Positions 1-12,736 of a DNA stretch of 64,000 nt are shown here, piece after piece. The position numbers were made by a program, and so were the translations under genes. Source of the DNA: Paramecium octaurelia. Its lineage: Eukaryota; Ciliophora; Oligohymenophorea; Peniculida; Parameciidae. The notes beneath the pieces are model-generated. The model was given only the letters and a program-made list of their open reading frames with translations. It had not been told where the DNA came from and did no database searches. Location: NCBI GenBank assembly GCA_905182995.1, contig CAJJDP010000140.1:1-64000 (forward strand). Direction: 5' to 3'. The first letter of the stretch is position 1; the number at the start of each line of letters is the position of its first letter.

Positions 1-715
1 GTGCTTGAGAGACTATCAGTACAACTATTTTAACATGATTTGGAATAATAACAATTAATCCCTACCATCAATTTTTGTGAGGTTCTAAATACTGTAAGCA
101 ACAGTTGATTTGATAAATAATGAATAGGAATAACCAGTTGTTGTGCAACATAGAACACACTGAGCTCATATATGCCTCCTTTTTTAGATCATCCCAATTA
201 TATTAGGGCTGACAATATTTATACTATTAAAAAGGCAGAGATTGAACAATATATATTCCTCATTCTAAATTTTTATCGGTTTCTATTAGTTCATATCAGA
301 ATTGTGCTTGAATTGGAAAAAATGTTCAAATCAAAAATCATTTGGTGATTTATATATTAATGTGAAATCAATTAACATGTATCTTCTTCAAATGCATTAA
401 TTGTGTAAAAATTCTGCTTAGCATATGAATATACTATTAAATGAATCCATCAAATAGATAACTTTTAATATTGATGAATTCTTTTATAAGTTATTTACAT
501 TTTATCATCTCCTCCCTTAAAATAACTTTATTTCTGTTTGCTTTTTTTTAGGGTCAGCTGGAAATTGTATCATAAATCTTACCTGTAATTGTTATTGTAA
601 TATACTATGCTAAATTCAAAAAATAGAAGTTAAAAATAATAAATCTTTTTCTTAAATTAGTTGAAAACTACTACAAAAAAACCAATTATTATTGATAAAA
701 ATTAGATTTTGATAG
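1..715. other. AT-rich stretch without a recognisable gene
   Basis: I see no conserved domain, no long frame open under TGA-only termination, and no G4T2/G3T3-type telomere repeat at the edge. It may be degenerate or subtelomeric DNA, but nothing proves that. Confidence 0.5.
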
Positions 716-2147
716 TAATATGGTTTATTAAGTTGTGAATATTGTAACGAAGAAACCTTTAGTGTTCAATTATGACAAATTTATCTAATCTTGAAAAATC
801 ACAGATTTTCATCCGAAGACCAAAGATCAGCTTGCAAATGGTTATTCTAACCTGCCCAACATTAGTATGGTTGGATTTCCTACCCTTTACTGATAGAATA
901 CAAATGTTTCCCTAAGCCCCCCTCCTCCTTAATATGAATCTCTACCGTTTATTGAAATTTATGACAGGAAAAGAAATCTTAGCTTCAAATAATCGTTTAA
1001 ATTATAATTTTAACCTTCAAATTTTGATTTTGATGGTATTTATTTTTCGCTAATATTTCAATTTTTCAAATTCCTTTAAATGCCAATTTCTAAGCTAAAG
1101 GGACTTTAATTGTGAGTTTCCAAAACGAAAGCTTGCTAAATTCTAAATTTAGTGTTAAATTTGAAAAATAAATGCAATATAAAACACAATAATCAATCTT
1201 AAAAAATAAATGAATGCATTGATGCTAATGAGGATTGATTATGTGTGCATTACCAATTCATTTATATTTAATAAAATCAATATCTAGAAGCAATTAATTG
1301 TAACAATGAAGCAATATCTTTTTATCTAAAAAAGGATAGGTTTTAAGGTAATTTTTTATTTTATTTATGGAGGTTTAATTCAAATTCTCAATCTAAAACA
1401 CATAATACTGATGCACTTTCAGATTCTAGAAAAACACTTAAAATACTAATGCACTTAGAATTAAATGTAAAGTAGTGAGAATAAATTGTTAATTAAGTTA
1501 CACAGTATTTTATTAATAATATTAATGGTTTCCTTCTAATTATTTTAGTCTAAACTAAGATAAATAACTTATCATCAAGAATTGATAACATTGTTTGGAT
1601 CATGTATAATCCGTAATATTTGACGTCCAGCTTAGAGAATTAATGCCCACTAACATGAAAACATTCTAAATTTGGATTCGTGAAATTTAGAGAGTGTTTC
1701 TTGATTTTGAATTTTACATTAATTTTTAATTAACAAATTTCTTCTAATTGTGTATAATAAAGAATCATTTAAATTTGGAATATATTAGATATTGATTTAA
1801 ATATTATTAACAAGGCGTTATCAATACTAAATAATGTATTTCTAAGAAATTTTTATTTTATTATAGGTTTATCATAAAGCTTATTTTCGACTTTCAAAAA
1901 GAAGTTCACACATATAACATGCAGACGAGTGGCTGTTGCAAATGATACCGAAAATTTTTACATCATCCTTCCAGTTTAAAAACACTATTTGCAAAAAAGG
2001 TTTGATTGGAAACCTTGACACATAAAAATAGTTGTGAAGCTACAATCCAAAAGTTAATTAATGATGATAAAACAAATTTAGGAGCTAAATAAACTCAACA
2101 AGGGTAAACAACAACAGGATATTTAGGATTAAAAATCCTATCTTGCA
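716..2147 (+). repeat. 1432-bp direct duplication, copy 1
   Basis: This segment starts taatatggtttattaag and ends atcctatcttgca. It recurs in the same orientation at 2149-3580, with only the single N at 2148 between the copies. The stretches I compared line by line are identical. No gene is recognisable in it. Perfect identity with a one-base unknown join suggests an unmerged contig overlap rather than an old tandem duplication. Confidence 0.93.
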
Positions 2148-2148
2148 N

Positions 2149-3580
2149 TAATATGGTTTATTAAGTTGTGAATATTGTAACGAAGAAACCTTTAGTGTTC
2201 AATTATGACAAATTTATCTAATCTTGAAAAATCACAGATTTTCATCCGAAGACCAAAGATCAGCTTGCAAATGGTTATTCTAACCTGCCCAACATTAGTA
2301 TGGTTGGATTTCCTACCCTTTACTGATAGAATACAAATGTTTCCCTAAGCCCCCCTCCTCCTTAATATGAATCTCTACCGTTTATTGAAATTTATGACAG
2401 GAAAAGAAATCTTAGCTTCAAATAATCGTTTAAATTATAATTTTAACCTTCAAATTTTGATTTTGATGGTATTTATTTTTCGCTAATATTTCAATTTTTC
2501 AAATTCCTTTAAATGCCAATTTCTAAGCTAAAGGGACTTTAATTGTGAGTTTCCAAAACGAAAGCTTGCTAAATTCTAAATTTAGTGTTAAATTTGAAAA
2601 ATAAATGCAATATAAAACACAATAATCAATCTTAAAAAATAAATGAATGCATTGATGCTAATGAGGATTGATTATGTGTGCATTACCAATTCATTTATAT
2701 TTAATAAAATCAATATCTAGAAGCAATTAATTGTAACAATGAAGCAATATCTTTTTATCTAAAAAAGGATAGGTTTTAAGGTAATTTTTTATTTTATTTA
2801 TGGAGGTTTAATTCAAATTCTCAATCTAAAACACATAATACTGATGCACTTTCAGATTCTAGAAAAACACTTAAAATACTAATGCACTTAGAATTAAATG
2901 TAAAGTAGTGAGAATAAATTGTTAATTAAGTTACACAGTATTTTATTAATAATATTAATGGTTTCCTTCTAATTATTTTAGTCTAAACTAAGATAAATAA
3001 CTTATCATCAAGAATTGATAACATTGTTTGGATCATGTATAATCCGTAATATTTGACGTCCAGCTTAGAGAATTAATGCCCACTAACATGAAAACATTCT
3101 AAATTTGGATTCGTGAAATTTAGAGAGTGTTTCTTGATTTTGAATTTTACATTAATTTTTAATTAACAAATTTCTTCTAATTGTGTATAATAAAGAATCA
3201 TTTAAATTTGGAATATATTAGATATTGATTTAAATATTATTAACAAGGCGTTATCAATACTAAATAATGTATTTCTAAGAAATTTTTATTTTATTATAGG
3301 TTTATCATAAAGCTTATTTTCGACTTTCAAAAAGAAGTTCACACATATAACATGCAGACGAGTGGCTGTTGCAAATGATACCGAAAATTTTTACATCATC
3401 CTTCCAGTTTAAAAACACTATTTGCAAAAAAGGTTTGATTGGAAACCTTGACACATAAAAATAGTTGTGAAGCTACAATCCAAAAGTTAATTAATGATGA
3501 TAAAACAAATTTAGGAGCTAAATAAACTCAACAAGGGTAAACAACAACAGGATATTTAGGATTAAAAATCCTATCTTGCA
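2149..3580 (+). repeat. 1432-bp direct duplication, copy 2
   Basis: Second copy of 716-2147, beginning right after the N at 2148. The copies diverge at once beyond 3580 (ccatattaat follows here, N follows copy 1). The unit carries no recognisable coding sequence. Confidence 0.93.
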
Positions 3581-4865
3581 CCATATTAATATTGTTTACA
3601 GAAATCTACTAATCCTCTCGCACTGCAAGGAAATTATCACAAAATCTTTGTAATTGCTAAGGAATTAGAAAAGTGAGCCCTAACTATCTATACAAATTGT
3701 TCAACTGAGGGATGATAAAAACAAGTAGCACTGGGCAGCATATTTTCCATTGAGGCTCCAAAAGCTTTATTAAACAGTTGTTGTGATATGTTTTTCACAA
3801 GAATAACAAGTTGAGCAACATGAGAGCATTTTGTTCAACCTGAAATATTTCCTGTCAAAGTTCATTAGGGCTTGCACATTATATGTTGCTATCTTATGTG
3901 GAACATACAGAAACTTAGTGTTTTAAGTAGAATCATAGTTCTGAATTTCAAAGGATCTATAACAATTTATGTGATTGAAAAATAAAACTCTGAATTACTG
4001 TTTCACTCCATTTTGAGGAATTTTGTTGTTACAAAGGACAAAGCTTAACATTAAATAAAAAGATGGGATTTTTAAGTTATTTAGATTAGAAACTGTAATC
4101 TACAGGACAAATGTGCACTAACCAGATTTATCTTAATGGACTCACAATTATATTCAACTATTGTATATGTTAAGAGAGGATAATTGATATTCAACAAGAG
4201 AACTATAACCATATCTGTTTCCAAGAATTGCCTTCAACACAAATGGTTGCGTTTCAAGGACACCTTTCAAGTAGAATTTAAAGCATTAAGGATTAATGCG
4301 GGGTTTGTCTTCATCACAAAAAAAATTGTAGAGATACTCTTAATGATCGCAATAGAATTGCATCCATATACAGGTGAGCTAATATAATAAAGTGCAGTTA
4401 TTAAACGTATAAAATGCAATTACTTTGATTAGGATGCACACATTATGAAATTGAATGATGATGTAAACAAAAGAGCATTCGTAACAAACAATTTAATTAA
4501 AAAAATTACTTGATGTATTTTAATTCTGATTTCCTAGTTTACAAAGCTTACATTGCATCAAATAAAATTGAAACATTGAATATAATGCTAGTAGTAATAA
4601 TTGAATTCATATAAGTACAGGAGGAACAAGATGGATAGTATGGACGCTGACCTTCAATTATAAGTTCAACACAAAAATTGCTTATTTATTACAATTTCAA
4701 ATATTACAAGTAACAAGAGAGAGATCTAATACACATCGCGTCTGTAGTTGAGTGTGATATACATCAAAGTGCTTCTCCTTGATATGCAAGTAAGAGCTTG
4801 TGGACATTTAGGATAACTTGCGAGTTCTCAAAGCTACACGAGTGAGCAAAATATAAAATACTGAA
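3581..4865. other. Gene-poor AT-rich region
   Basis: Only short open frames occur, for example 4184-4387 and one from an ATG near 4631. Neither shows a family motif or intron structure. With TGA as the only stop, frames of 60-80 codons are expected by chance in such AT-rich DNA, so I call no gene. Confidence 0.5.
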
Positions 4866-5808
4866 TGAAGGAGATGGCCAAAATGAGGGTGGAATTTAAT
4901 GAAAATAAATAGGGTGGTCAGAATATATTGGGGATTCGTTTTAAAAAGAGAAAGTAAATGCTCAATGTAGTTTAAATCCACAAAGGAAACAAATATTTAT
5001 TCCGCCAAGGTTCAGTTCATCGCTAGGAGGATGGATTGAAAAGATATTTAGCCTAATCATTATAGCGAGTATTTTATAATTATAAGAGTAAATTGAATAT
5101 ATAAGCAGAAATGAGGAAAATCATCCCTTGTTTAATGGTTTCAACCCAATTTGCAACGTAGATACAGAAGGTGAGCTTGATACTTCTAGATTTAGTAATA
5201 TTGGAGCCGAACATTTATATTGATAATCGACACTTAACAGAAGTTAAAGCTCAACTGAAATTACAAGTCATTTCTAGACTGATAAAACTGTAATAAATTG
5301 CATTACCACAAATCAGTTCATTATATGAGAGTTGTAGCAAATTGCAAACGATTCAGCAAATTTTCATAATTGTAATCAAATGTTGGGCAAATTGTGGAAG
5401 CTAATGACAAACTTATAATTAGATAAAGAGCAACTATAATTTTAAGTTTGACTTGAATTAGCAGAAGTAAAAGGGCAATCTTCAGATGTAATCGAATGGC
5501 AGCATAAGATTACTACCAGTAATGGTGCTGAATTGAGTAGCTGATCAACCCTCTAAGAATTATAATTAGAAGTCCTAATAAATCCACTTATACAGCGGCG
5601 TACTACTGATATAAAAGTCATTTAGAAACCAATCAAAACCCGCTTTTAATTGGTTGTCACAAATTCATGTAGTAGAGCTATAATGTCGATATTGATGAAA
5701 AGAGGAAGCCCATATATAATTTAATCTTAAGGAAAGAATCAAAGGTAATCCTATCCAATATATGATGAATAGGTAACAAGTAAATGTTTCCTTCAGATTA
5801 GCCATTGA
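4866..5808 (+). pseudogene. Possible decayed coiled-coil-like coding region
   Basis: A frame opens at ATG 4866 and runs about 180 codons to TGA near 5405. An overlapping second frame from 5380 to TGA 5806-5808 is open apart from two internal TGA codons. The second frame is rich in Q, E, K and L, as in ciliate coiled-coil proteins. I see no recognisable domain and no intron that joins the two frames. It could be a decayed gene or a chance open frame in a genome with one stop codon. No function is proposed. Confidence 0.3.
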
Positions 5809-6456
5809 CAATAATATATATCGGACGAAATGGAGAACCATCATAATATCGTAAGCTGTTGTTTTTGGTCAACATAACAGTTTTTAACACAATTAACAGT
5901 GTATTCATATTAATCAGCATTCTTGATACTCCTGATCCGATCATTATTTTTGGTTGATAATTCACACATTTATCAGCAACTTATGTTGTAAAGTACAAAC
6001 TATTTTTGACAAACATGTGATATTTGGTGTTACCAGTTATTAATAATTAATGTGACTCAAAAATTGACAATGGAGTGATTTAAGATTCACAATAAGTCCA
6101 GCCTAAGCAACTGTCAGAATCAAGGGAGAAATGATAAAATATCCAGAAATATTGAGAATTGACAAACATTTGACTAATTATTGATTATTTTCATATCTAG
6201 TTCCTTAAAAGGACAAATAATAATAATAAACATGCTCTGATGGGCAATACAGTGTAATCCACATAATGATTAATTTTTTATGTATAAGAGTTCTCAAATT
6301 TTTCATTTAATTATGAGTGACTTGTTATAGGACTATTTTTGGAAATCTAATAAGTCAATTTGATGTTTTAATCCTAAAACTCTTATTATTATATTCTGAA
6401 AGGTAAATCACTAAATGCAATATTTGGGTTATGTTTAAAAATAGTAGAATATTTGA
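5809..6456. other. Spacer without a recognisable gene
   Basis: AT-rich DNA with frequent TGA in all frames that I followed. No family motif is seen. It separates the possible coiled-coil remnant from the TPR remnant. Confidence 0.45.
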
Positions 6457-6839
6457 TAATTAAATATAAGAATTAAAAATTACGAAGAAGCCCTTAAGGC
6501 CTTTACGTTTACCTTGTAGAATGATCCAAATAAATCAAATTATTGTAGTTATAAAGGTATGATTTTTTTCTAAACTTAGGTTTGTATCTAAATGATGATA
6601 AATGCTATGCGTTAATACTGTAGATGAAACCATATGGAGAGGCCATTAAATAATTTAATAAGGCTATCTCAATTAATAATCACTGCAATTCGAGCAATTT
6701 TGGCAAATTGGTATTTATTATCTCTTAGCGTTTAGGATTATGCTTACAATATCTGGGAAACTACAATGAAGCAATAGATAATTTCAATAAAGCAATCAAT
6801 TTAAATCCTATGGAATAAAATATTTTTTAAAATGTGTGA
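6457..6839 (+). pseudogene. TPR-repeat gene remnant (5' end missing)
   Basis: Reading from 6481 gives YEEALKAFTFTLQNDPNKSN, a typical tetratricopeptide helix pair. A 23-base intron at 6557-6579 (GTATGA to TTAG) preserves the frame. Two further TPR-like units follow, PYGEAIKQFNKAISIN and YLGNYNEAIDNFNKAINLNP, and the frame ends at TGA 6837-6839. There is no in-frame ATG, and a TGA lies at 6454-6456, so the start is missing. TPR proteins are protein-binding scaffolds and this family is greatly expanded in ciliates. The correct intron suggests recent decay or a truncated copy. An unrecognised upstream exon could still rescue it. Confidence 0.65.
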
Positions 6840-8147
6840 AGTTATGAAATTTTAATAGCAAAGTGTTTACAATAATTAAGTAAATATCAGAAAGCAAAAT
6901 CTTGACATAAATTGAATAAAGAATTTATTTATATATTTATAAATTCATACTTACATTAATATCATTTATTGAGAATAAAATTCATTTCTAAATAATATTG
7001 TATTTTTAAATCAATAGAATTTAATTGCTTATTCAGGATATTTTATATAAATAGAATCCTACAGATAGTGGTAACATTCAAGTTTCTTATGAATAGTTAA
7101 AAAGGGCTCCTAACCTTTTGCTAAAAATTAAAGGTATTCTACTTTTTCATTTCCAAATCTAATTATGAATACAAATCAAAATTGTGAGATAATCCAAGAT
7201 TATTATAGCATTGATAGATTGATTAGATATGATTAATATAAGGAGTTTAACACTCTTTTTTAAATCAGGAATTAAAATTGCAATTTTATTCAACTGCAAA
7301 TTCAAATATTAGCTATTAAAAATAAATGTTTATCCACATCAAAATACATCCCGAATACTCCAATTATATCAATAGAAAAAATGACAATTTACTGATAATA
7401 ACATTTCCAATCATCCTCTATTTGTTTGACAATGAAAATAACTCCTTAATATAGTAATAATATCCTATTGTAAACTATCATTAAAAAGAGCCATGTTTTA
7501 GTGAAATTAATTACCTAAGATAATTTGAGAGAAAGCCAGCGAAAACTAAATTTTTTTACACTTGCTGTTCCTATATATCATATAGCTTAATTTGAGAACA
7601 CTAGTTTAGTAATTTTCCTATATTTATTTTATTTAATTCAAACAAATAATTATAATTTTCCTAAAATAGAGTCTTTAAAGACGGGAAATCCAAGCAACTC
7701 TTCCTAGGTGTGTGGTGAATAAACTATATTTTATACATTTATTATTTCTTTAAAACTCTTATAGAAATTAAAAATAAAAATTTACCCTCATGTATTGTAG
7801 TAAAGGCACAAAATTGTTAGAATTAACAATTAAAACATAGGCAGAAAATTCAAAATATTAAGACAAATTTACTAATATTTTGAATTATAATTAAATTTCT
7901 TTAGAAGTTATAAGTGCCATTCTATTATTTAGTTGATTAAGAAACATTTATAATTTAATATGAATTGGAATTGAAAATTGCATTGTTCTTTGTTAATTTA
8001 ATAATATAATTATATGAACATAATTGAAGTTTTTCAAAGTCAGTAGCTTTAGCTCAAAAATAGATGAAATAAATTTAGGAATATGATATTAGCACAATCA
8101 TCCCTAGATATATATGATCTAAACTTAAAATTTGAAATTTAATACTA
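6747..8147 (+). repeat. 1401-bp direct duplication, copy 1
   Basis: This segment starts caatatctgggaaactac inside the TPR remnant and ends aatttaatacta. It recurs at 8149-9549 in the same orientation, with only the N at 8148 between. Apart from the last TPR unit it is non-coding as far as I can tell. Confidence 0.93.
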
Positions 8148-8148
8148 N

Positions 8149-8241
8149 CAATATCTGGGAAACTACAATGAAGCAATAGATAATTTCAATAAAGCAATCA
8201 ATTTAAATCCTATGGAATAAAATATTTTTTAAAATGTGTGA
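8149..8241 (+). pseudogene. Second copy of the last TPR unit
   Basis: Because the duplication starts inside the TPR remnant, its second copy repeats only the final unit (QYLGNYNEAIDNFNKAINLN) and the same TGA. It has no start and no upstream repeats. It is a by-product of the duplication or assembly join, not an independent gene. Confidence 0.7.
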
Positions 8242-9549
8242 AGTTATGAAATTTTAATAGCAAAGTGTTTACAATAATTAAGTAAATATCAGAAAGCAAA
8301 ATCTTGACATAAATTGAATAAAGAATTTATTTATATATTTATAAATTCATACTTACATTAATATCATTTATTGAGAATAAAATTCATTTCTAAATAATAT
8401 TGTATTTTTAAATCAATAGAATTTAATTGCTTATTCAGGATATTTTATATAAATAGAATCCTACAGATAGTGGTAACATTCAAGTTTCTTATGAATAGTT
8501 AAAAAGGGCTCCTAACCTTTTGCTAAAAATTAAAGGTATTCTACTTTTTCATTTCCAAATCTAATTATGAATACAAATCAAAATTGTGAGATAATCCAAG
8601 ATTATTATAGCATTGATAGATTGATTAGATATGATTAATATAAGGAGTTTAACACTCTTTTTTAAATCAGGAATTAAAATTGCAATTTTATTCAACTGCA
8701 AATTCAAATATTAGCTATTAAAAATAAATGTTTATCCACATCAAAATACATCCCGAATACTCCAATTATATCAATAGAAAAAATGACAATTTACTGATAA
8801 TAACATTTCCAATCATCCTCTATTTGTTTGACAATGAAAATAACTCCTTAATATAGTAATAATATCCTATTGTAAACTATCATTAAAAAGAGCCATGTTT
8901 TAGTGAAATTAATTACCTAAGATAATTTGAGAGAAAGCCAGCGAAAACTAAATTTTTTTACACTTGCTGTTCCTATATATCATATAGCTTAATTTGAGAA
9001 CACTAGTTTAGTAATTTTCCTATATTTATTTTATTTAATTCAAACAAATAATTATAATTTTCCTAAAATAGAGTCTTTAAAGACGGGAAATCCAAGCAAC
9101 TCTTCCTAGGTGTGTGGTGAATAAACTATATTTTATACATTTATTATTTCTTTAAAACTCTTATAGAAATTAAAAATAAAAATTTACCCTCATGTATTGT
9201 AGTAAAGGCACAAAATTGTTAGAATTAACAATTAAAACATAGGCAGAAAATTCAAAATATTAAGACAAATTTACTAATATTTTGAATTATAATTAAATTT
9301 CTTTAGAAGTTATAAGTGCCATTCTATTATTTAGTTGATTAAGAAACATTTATAATTTAATATGAATTGGAATTGAAAATTGCATTGTTCTTTGTTAATT
9401 TAATAATATAATTATATGAACATAATTGAAGTTTTTCAAAGTCAGTAGCTTTAGCTCAAAAATAGATGAAATAAATTTAGGAATATGATATTAGCACAAT
9501 CATCCCTAGATATATATGATCTAAACTTAAAATTTGAAATTTAATACTA
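8149..9549 (+). repeat. 1401-bp direct duplication, copy 2
   Basis: Matches 6747-8147. The sequence continues with tacccatcataatatggg after 9549, where copy 1 instead meets the N. Confidence 0.93.
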
Positions 9550-9879
9550 TACCCATCATAATATGGGATTAAATAGTTGATTTTAAAATATAAATAATTT
9601 AATGGGAATATAAATATCGAATAATATTTAATAAATTCTACTTACTATATAAAATCCTTTAATCTATTTGAAACGATATTAAATATATAATAGTAAGCCT
9701 TAGTTTTATAGTATTATCTCTATTATTATGAATGAGATTTCTACAATTTATCCAAATCAACTCTTTTTGTAATTTACTTGGAAGAAGTAAAATTTCTGAT
9801 GGTTTAACAATAATAGCATTAAATCTGCTTTTTAAATGGAATAAGTTATATTAGTATTATATTATTTCTATTAACATAA
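9550..9879. other. Spacer upstream of the cullin gene
   Basis: AT-rich, without a motif or long open frame. It presumably contains the cullin promoter, but no element can be named. Confidence 0.4.
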
Positions 9880-12541
9880 ATGTTAAAGGATTTTGAAAAT
9901 AGATTTGATATATTAGAGGAGAAGTGTTTAAAAAATGCAAGATTATTAAAAAATAGTCTTTTTGCAGGAGCATAATTTCAATTGCCTAAAGATGAAATAA
10001 TGTATTTGAACAGGTAAATATTTGTGATTTTTTAAGGGAAATTTTAGATTTATCAAGTGAATGGAGCATACATTTTCCAAGGACTGCCAAAAAGTAATAA
10101 TCTAAGGAAGAAAGCAATCTGGGTATAGAAATCAAAATGATAAAATTGTACAAACTATGTTTAAAAGAGTTTGTGGCAGAGATGTATGAAGAATTTAAGA
10201 AAACTTAAAATTAAAAAGAGACTGTATTTATAAACTTCTGAAATTTAGACCCTCTAATTGGTGGCCAAGCATTACCATGATTACAAGGCATTTTCATATT
10301 GGCTTTTTAAGATTTTTTATCATTTAGATATAAACACTTTATCATCATTAGGAGCTGATTTGCATAGTCTCTCACTTGAGACATTGAAAACTGAGTATTT
10401 TAAAGAAGGCTAGGAAAAATTATTTCGAACTATTTTGGATGTCTTATTGGAATCAAGGCAGAAACAACTTTTATTGGATAAACAAATTAAATCACTGTGT
10501 GAGTTATTTGTTGTAATGGGTGCGAACACAGTAAAGTTGAAATATGAAAAAGAATAAGGAATGTATGATTACATTTGCTAAAATTTTTTAGAAACAGAGA
10601 AATTTTATAAAGAGAACTTTGAAAAAAAATTTTTAGAAGAGGTAATATTATTTAGATGTTGTTTTAGACTCAGAAATTCTATAAATGTTAAATTTCTGAG
10701 AGGTAAAATTTAGGAGTCATTGAATTTGTAAGATGGGCACTTAGAGTTATTTAATTAGAGGAGTAGATGTGTTTGGAAAGTTATTCAAAAAGTTATGATC
10801 AAATAAAAAAATTATTTAATTAGCTGTTTGTAATAGAGTAAGCAGAAAGACTCTCAGCTGGAGGAGTATAATATTTATTATAAGATGGGAGATTTGCATA
10901 ACTGGGAGAATTATACAATCTAATATCTAGGGAGAGTTCATGTGTAAAATTTATTGCTTAAGAATCCTAAATTTACTTTTTAGTTATTGCTCGTTAAGTG
11001 AATTCAAATTTTTATGATACGTCAAAATAATAATAAGTAAATAAACAAGGTATTCATCTAAATTTACAAATTCAGTCCTGGCAGAGCAATATTGCAATTA
11101 AATGTTTGACCTTATGGAAAAGACATTACAAACGATAAAAAATTATATGCAAAATGATATAAAGCTTATTTCAGCTTATGAGACTGCATTCACTGCAGCA
11201 TTTAATGAACTTCAGGAATCATTCTTCTAACTAGCAGTTTATGCTGATATATAGATAAGAAGCTAAAAAGGGGTAAATGAAATTGAGACTGATAAGAAAT
11301 TGAATAAGATCTTTTCTCTATTTTAATTGCTATATTCAAGAGATAAATTTCTTTAACAACATAAAAAGTATTTATAATTTAGATTGTTAAATCAATAGAC
11401 ACAGAATATAAATTTAGAAAAACAATTATTATAAAAATTCAAGGGAGAAACCTAAACGAATGTTTTGTAACTATTATAATTTTTGATCTTAGATCTGAAT
11501 TATAAAATATGGTGAATGATATTTAGCAATCCTATAGATTTGCTACTGATTAGATGATTCATAAAAATCAAAAATTTGATTTGACAGTCTATCTGTTATC
11601 TTACGGCTATTGGCCAATTGGGAATATCTAAGATTAAATTATTGCTCCCTAAGAGATTTTAAGTTCATTAAGGTAGAAATTAATGTATATTGATTCAGTC
11701 TTTACGAAAAAATTTACTTAACAAAAAATAGTGGAAGAATTTTATTCTGGACTTACAATAAAGGACAGGGGGAGTTAAATTATAAAATAAAGAATGATAA
11801 ATATTATTTAATTGTGACAACCTTCTAAATGATTACATTTTTACTATTCAATAAAGAGAATTAATTAACAATCTAACAAATCTAAGAAAGAACAAAAATA
11901 AATATTGTATAAATAATAAAATATAAGTTAGGTTGATTTGGAAAACTCCCTGATTCCCTTCATTTGTAATAAAGTTCTATAGAGACAAAAAGAAGACCTA
12001 GATGAATTTTCAGATAAAAATGAAATCATTAAATTGAATTTCGACTTTAATAATAAATAAAAAAAATTAAAATTACTGCCAAATGCTAAAATGCAACCTA
12101 AACGTCAGTTAGTAATTTAGAATTTTTATATTTTAGAGAAAAGCAGGAGAATTAACATAGGAGGAAAGAGAATAAGAAGAATAACTGATTAAATAAAGAG
12201 AATTTGTTGTTGATTCTTAACTTGTAAGAACTATGAAAAGCAAAAAATCGGTTACACATTCTGATTTAATAGCTCAATGTGCACAAATTATCACAATATT
12301 CAAACCAGATACTAAATTCATAAAAAAAAGAATTGAAAATCTTATTGATAGAGAATATATCAAAAGGGACGAAAGAGATTGGTATTATATATTGTTAACT
12401 CTAGTAACTTATATCATTATTAAAATTGAGCGATTATAAAATTTAATAAATTATACATATTATATTATTAAAATCTAATTAATTTTTAGTACACTTACTT
12501 TAGATAATCCCAAAATTGTGGACTATTAAAAATTCATTTGA
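9880..12541 (+). CDS. Cullin, ubiquitin ligase scaffold
   Basis: Cullins are scaffolds of RING ubiquitin ligases: the N-terminal helical repeats bind adaptors and the C-terminus binds an RBX-type RING protein. Eight short introns (10014-10036, 10224-10248, 10642-10667, 11050-11075, 11467-11492, 11673-11698, 11907-11931, 12112-12136) give 819 codons with exact frame. Cullin-type N-terminal repeats are visible (LYKLCLKEFVAEMYEEFKK, FLETEKFYKENFEKKFLEE). The cullin homology part follows (YLLSYGYWPIGN, NSGRILFWTYNKGQGEL). The C-terminal winged helix has VRTMKSKKSVTH, whose first lysine matches the neddylation site, then RIENLIDREYIKRDERDWYY. Without splicing it looks like a frameshifted pseudogene. 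The first intron ends AAG and two end CAG. The frame runs about 40 residues past the usual C-terminus to TGA 12539-12541, so the ancestral stop may be lost. I cannot assign a subfamily. Confidence 0.85.
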
Positions 12542-12736
12542 TATTTTTAGGCATTATAATTTTCAAACACTTAGTTTAACAATGCGTTTAATTTTATAAT
12601 TAAGAACAATACTATATAAACTTATTTTAATTAAGTATTCAATTTAATTCAAATTTTCATTTGAAGTCTTAAACTGTGGATTATGTGTGATAATAATATT
12701 ATCAAAATAGATGATATATATATATAATCATAATCT

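Noticed and set aside
9880..12541. Cullin as a pseudogene with several frameshifts
   Set aside because: All apparent shifts disappear when eight introns of 23-26 bases are removed; the total is 820 codons exactly and the cullin motifs become continuous.
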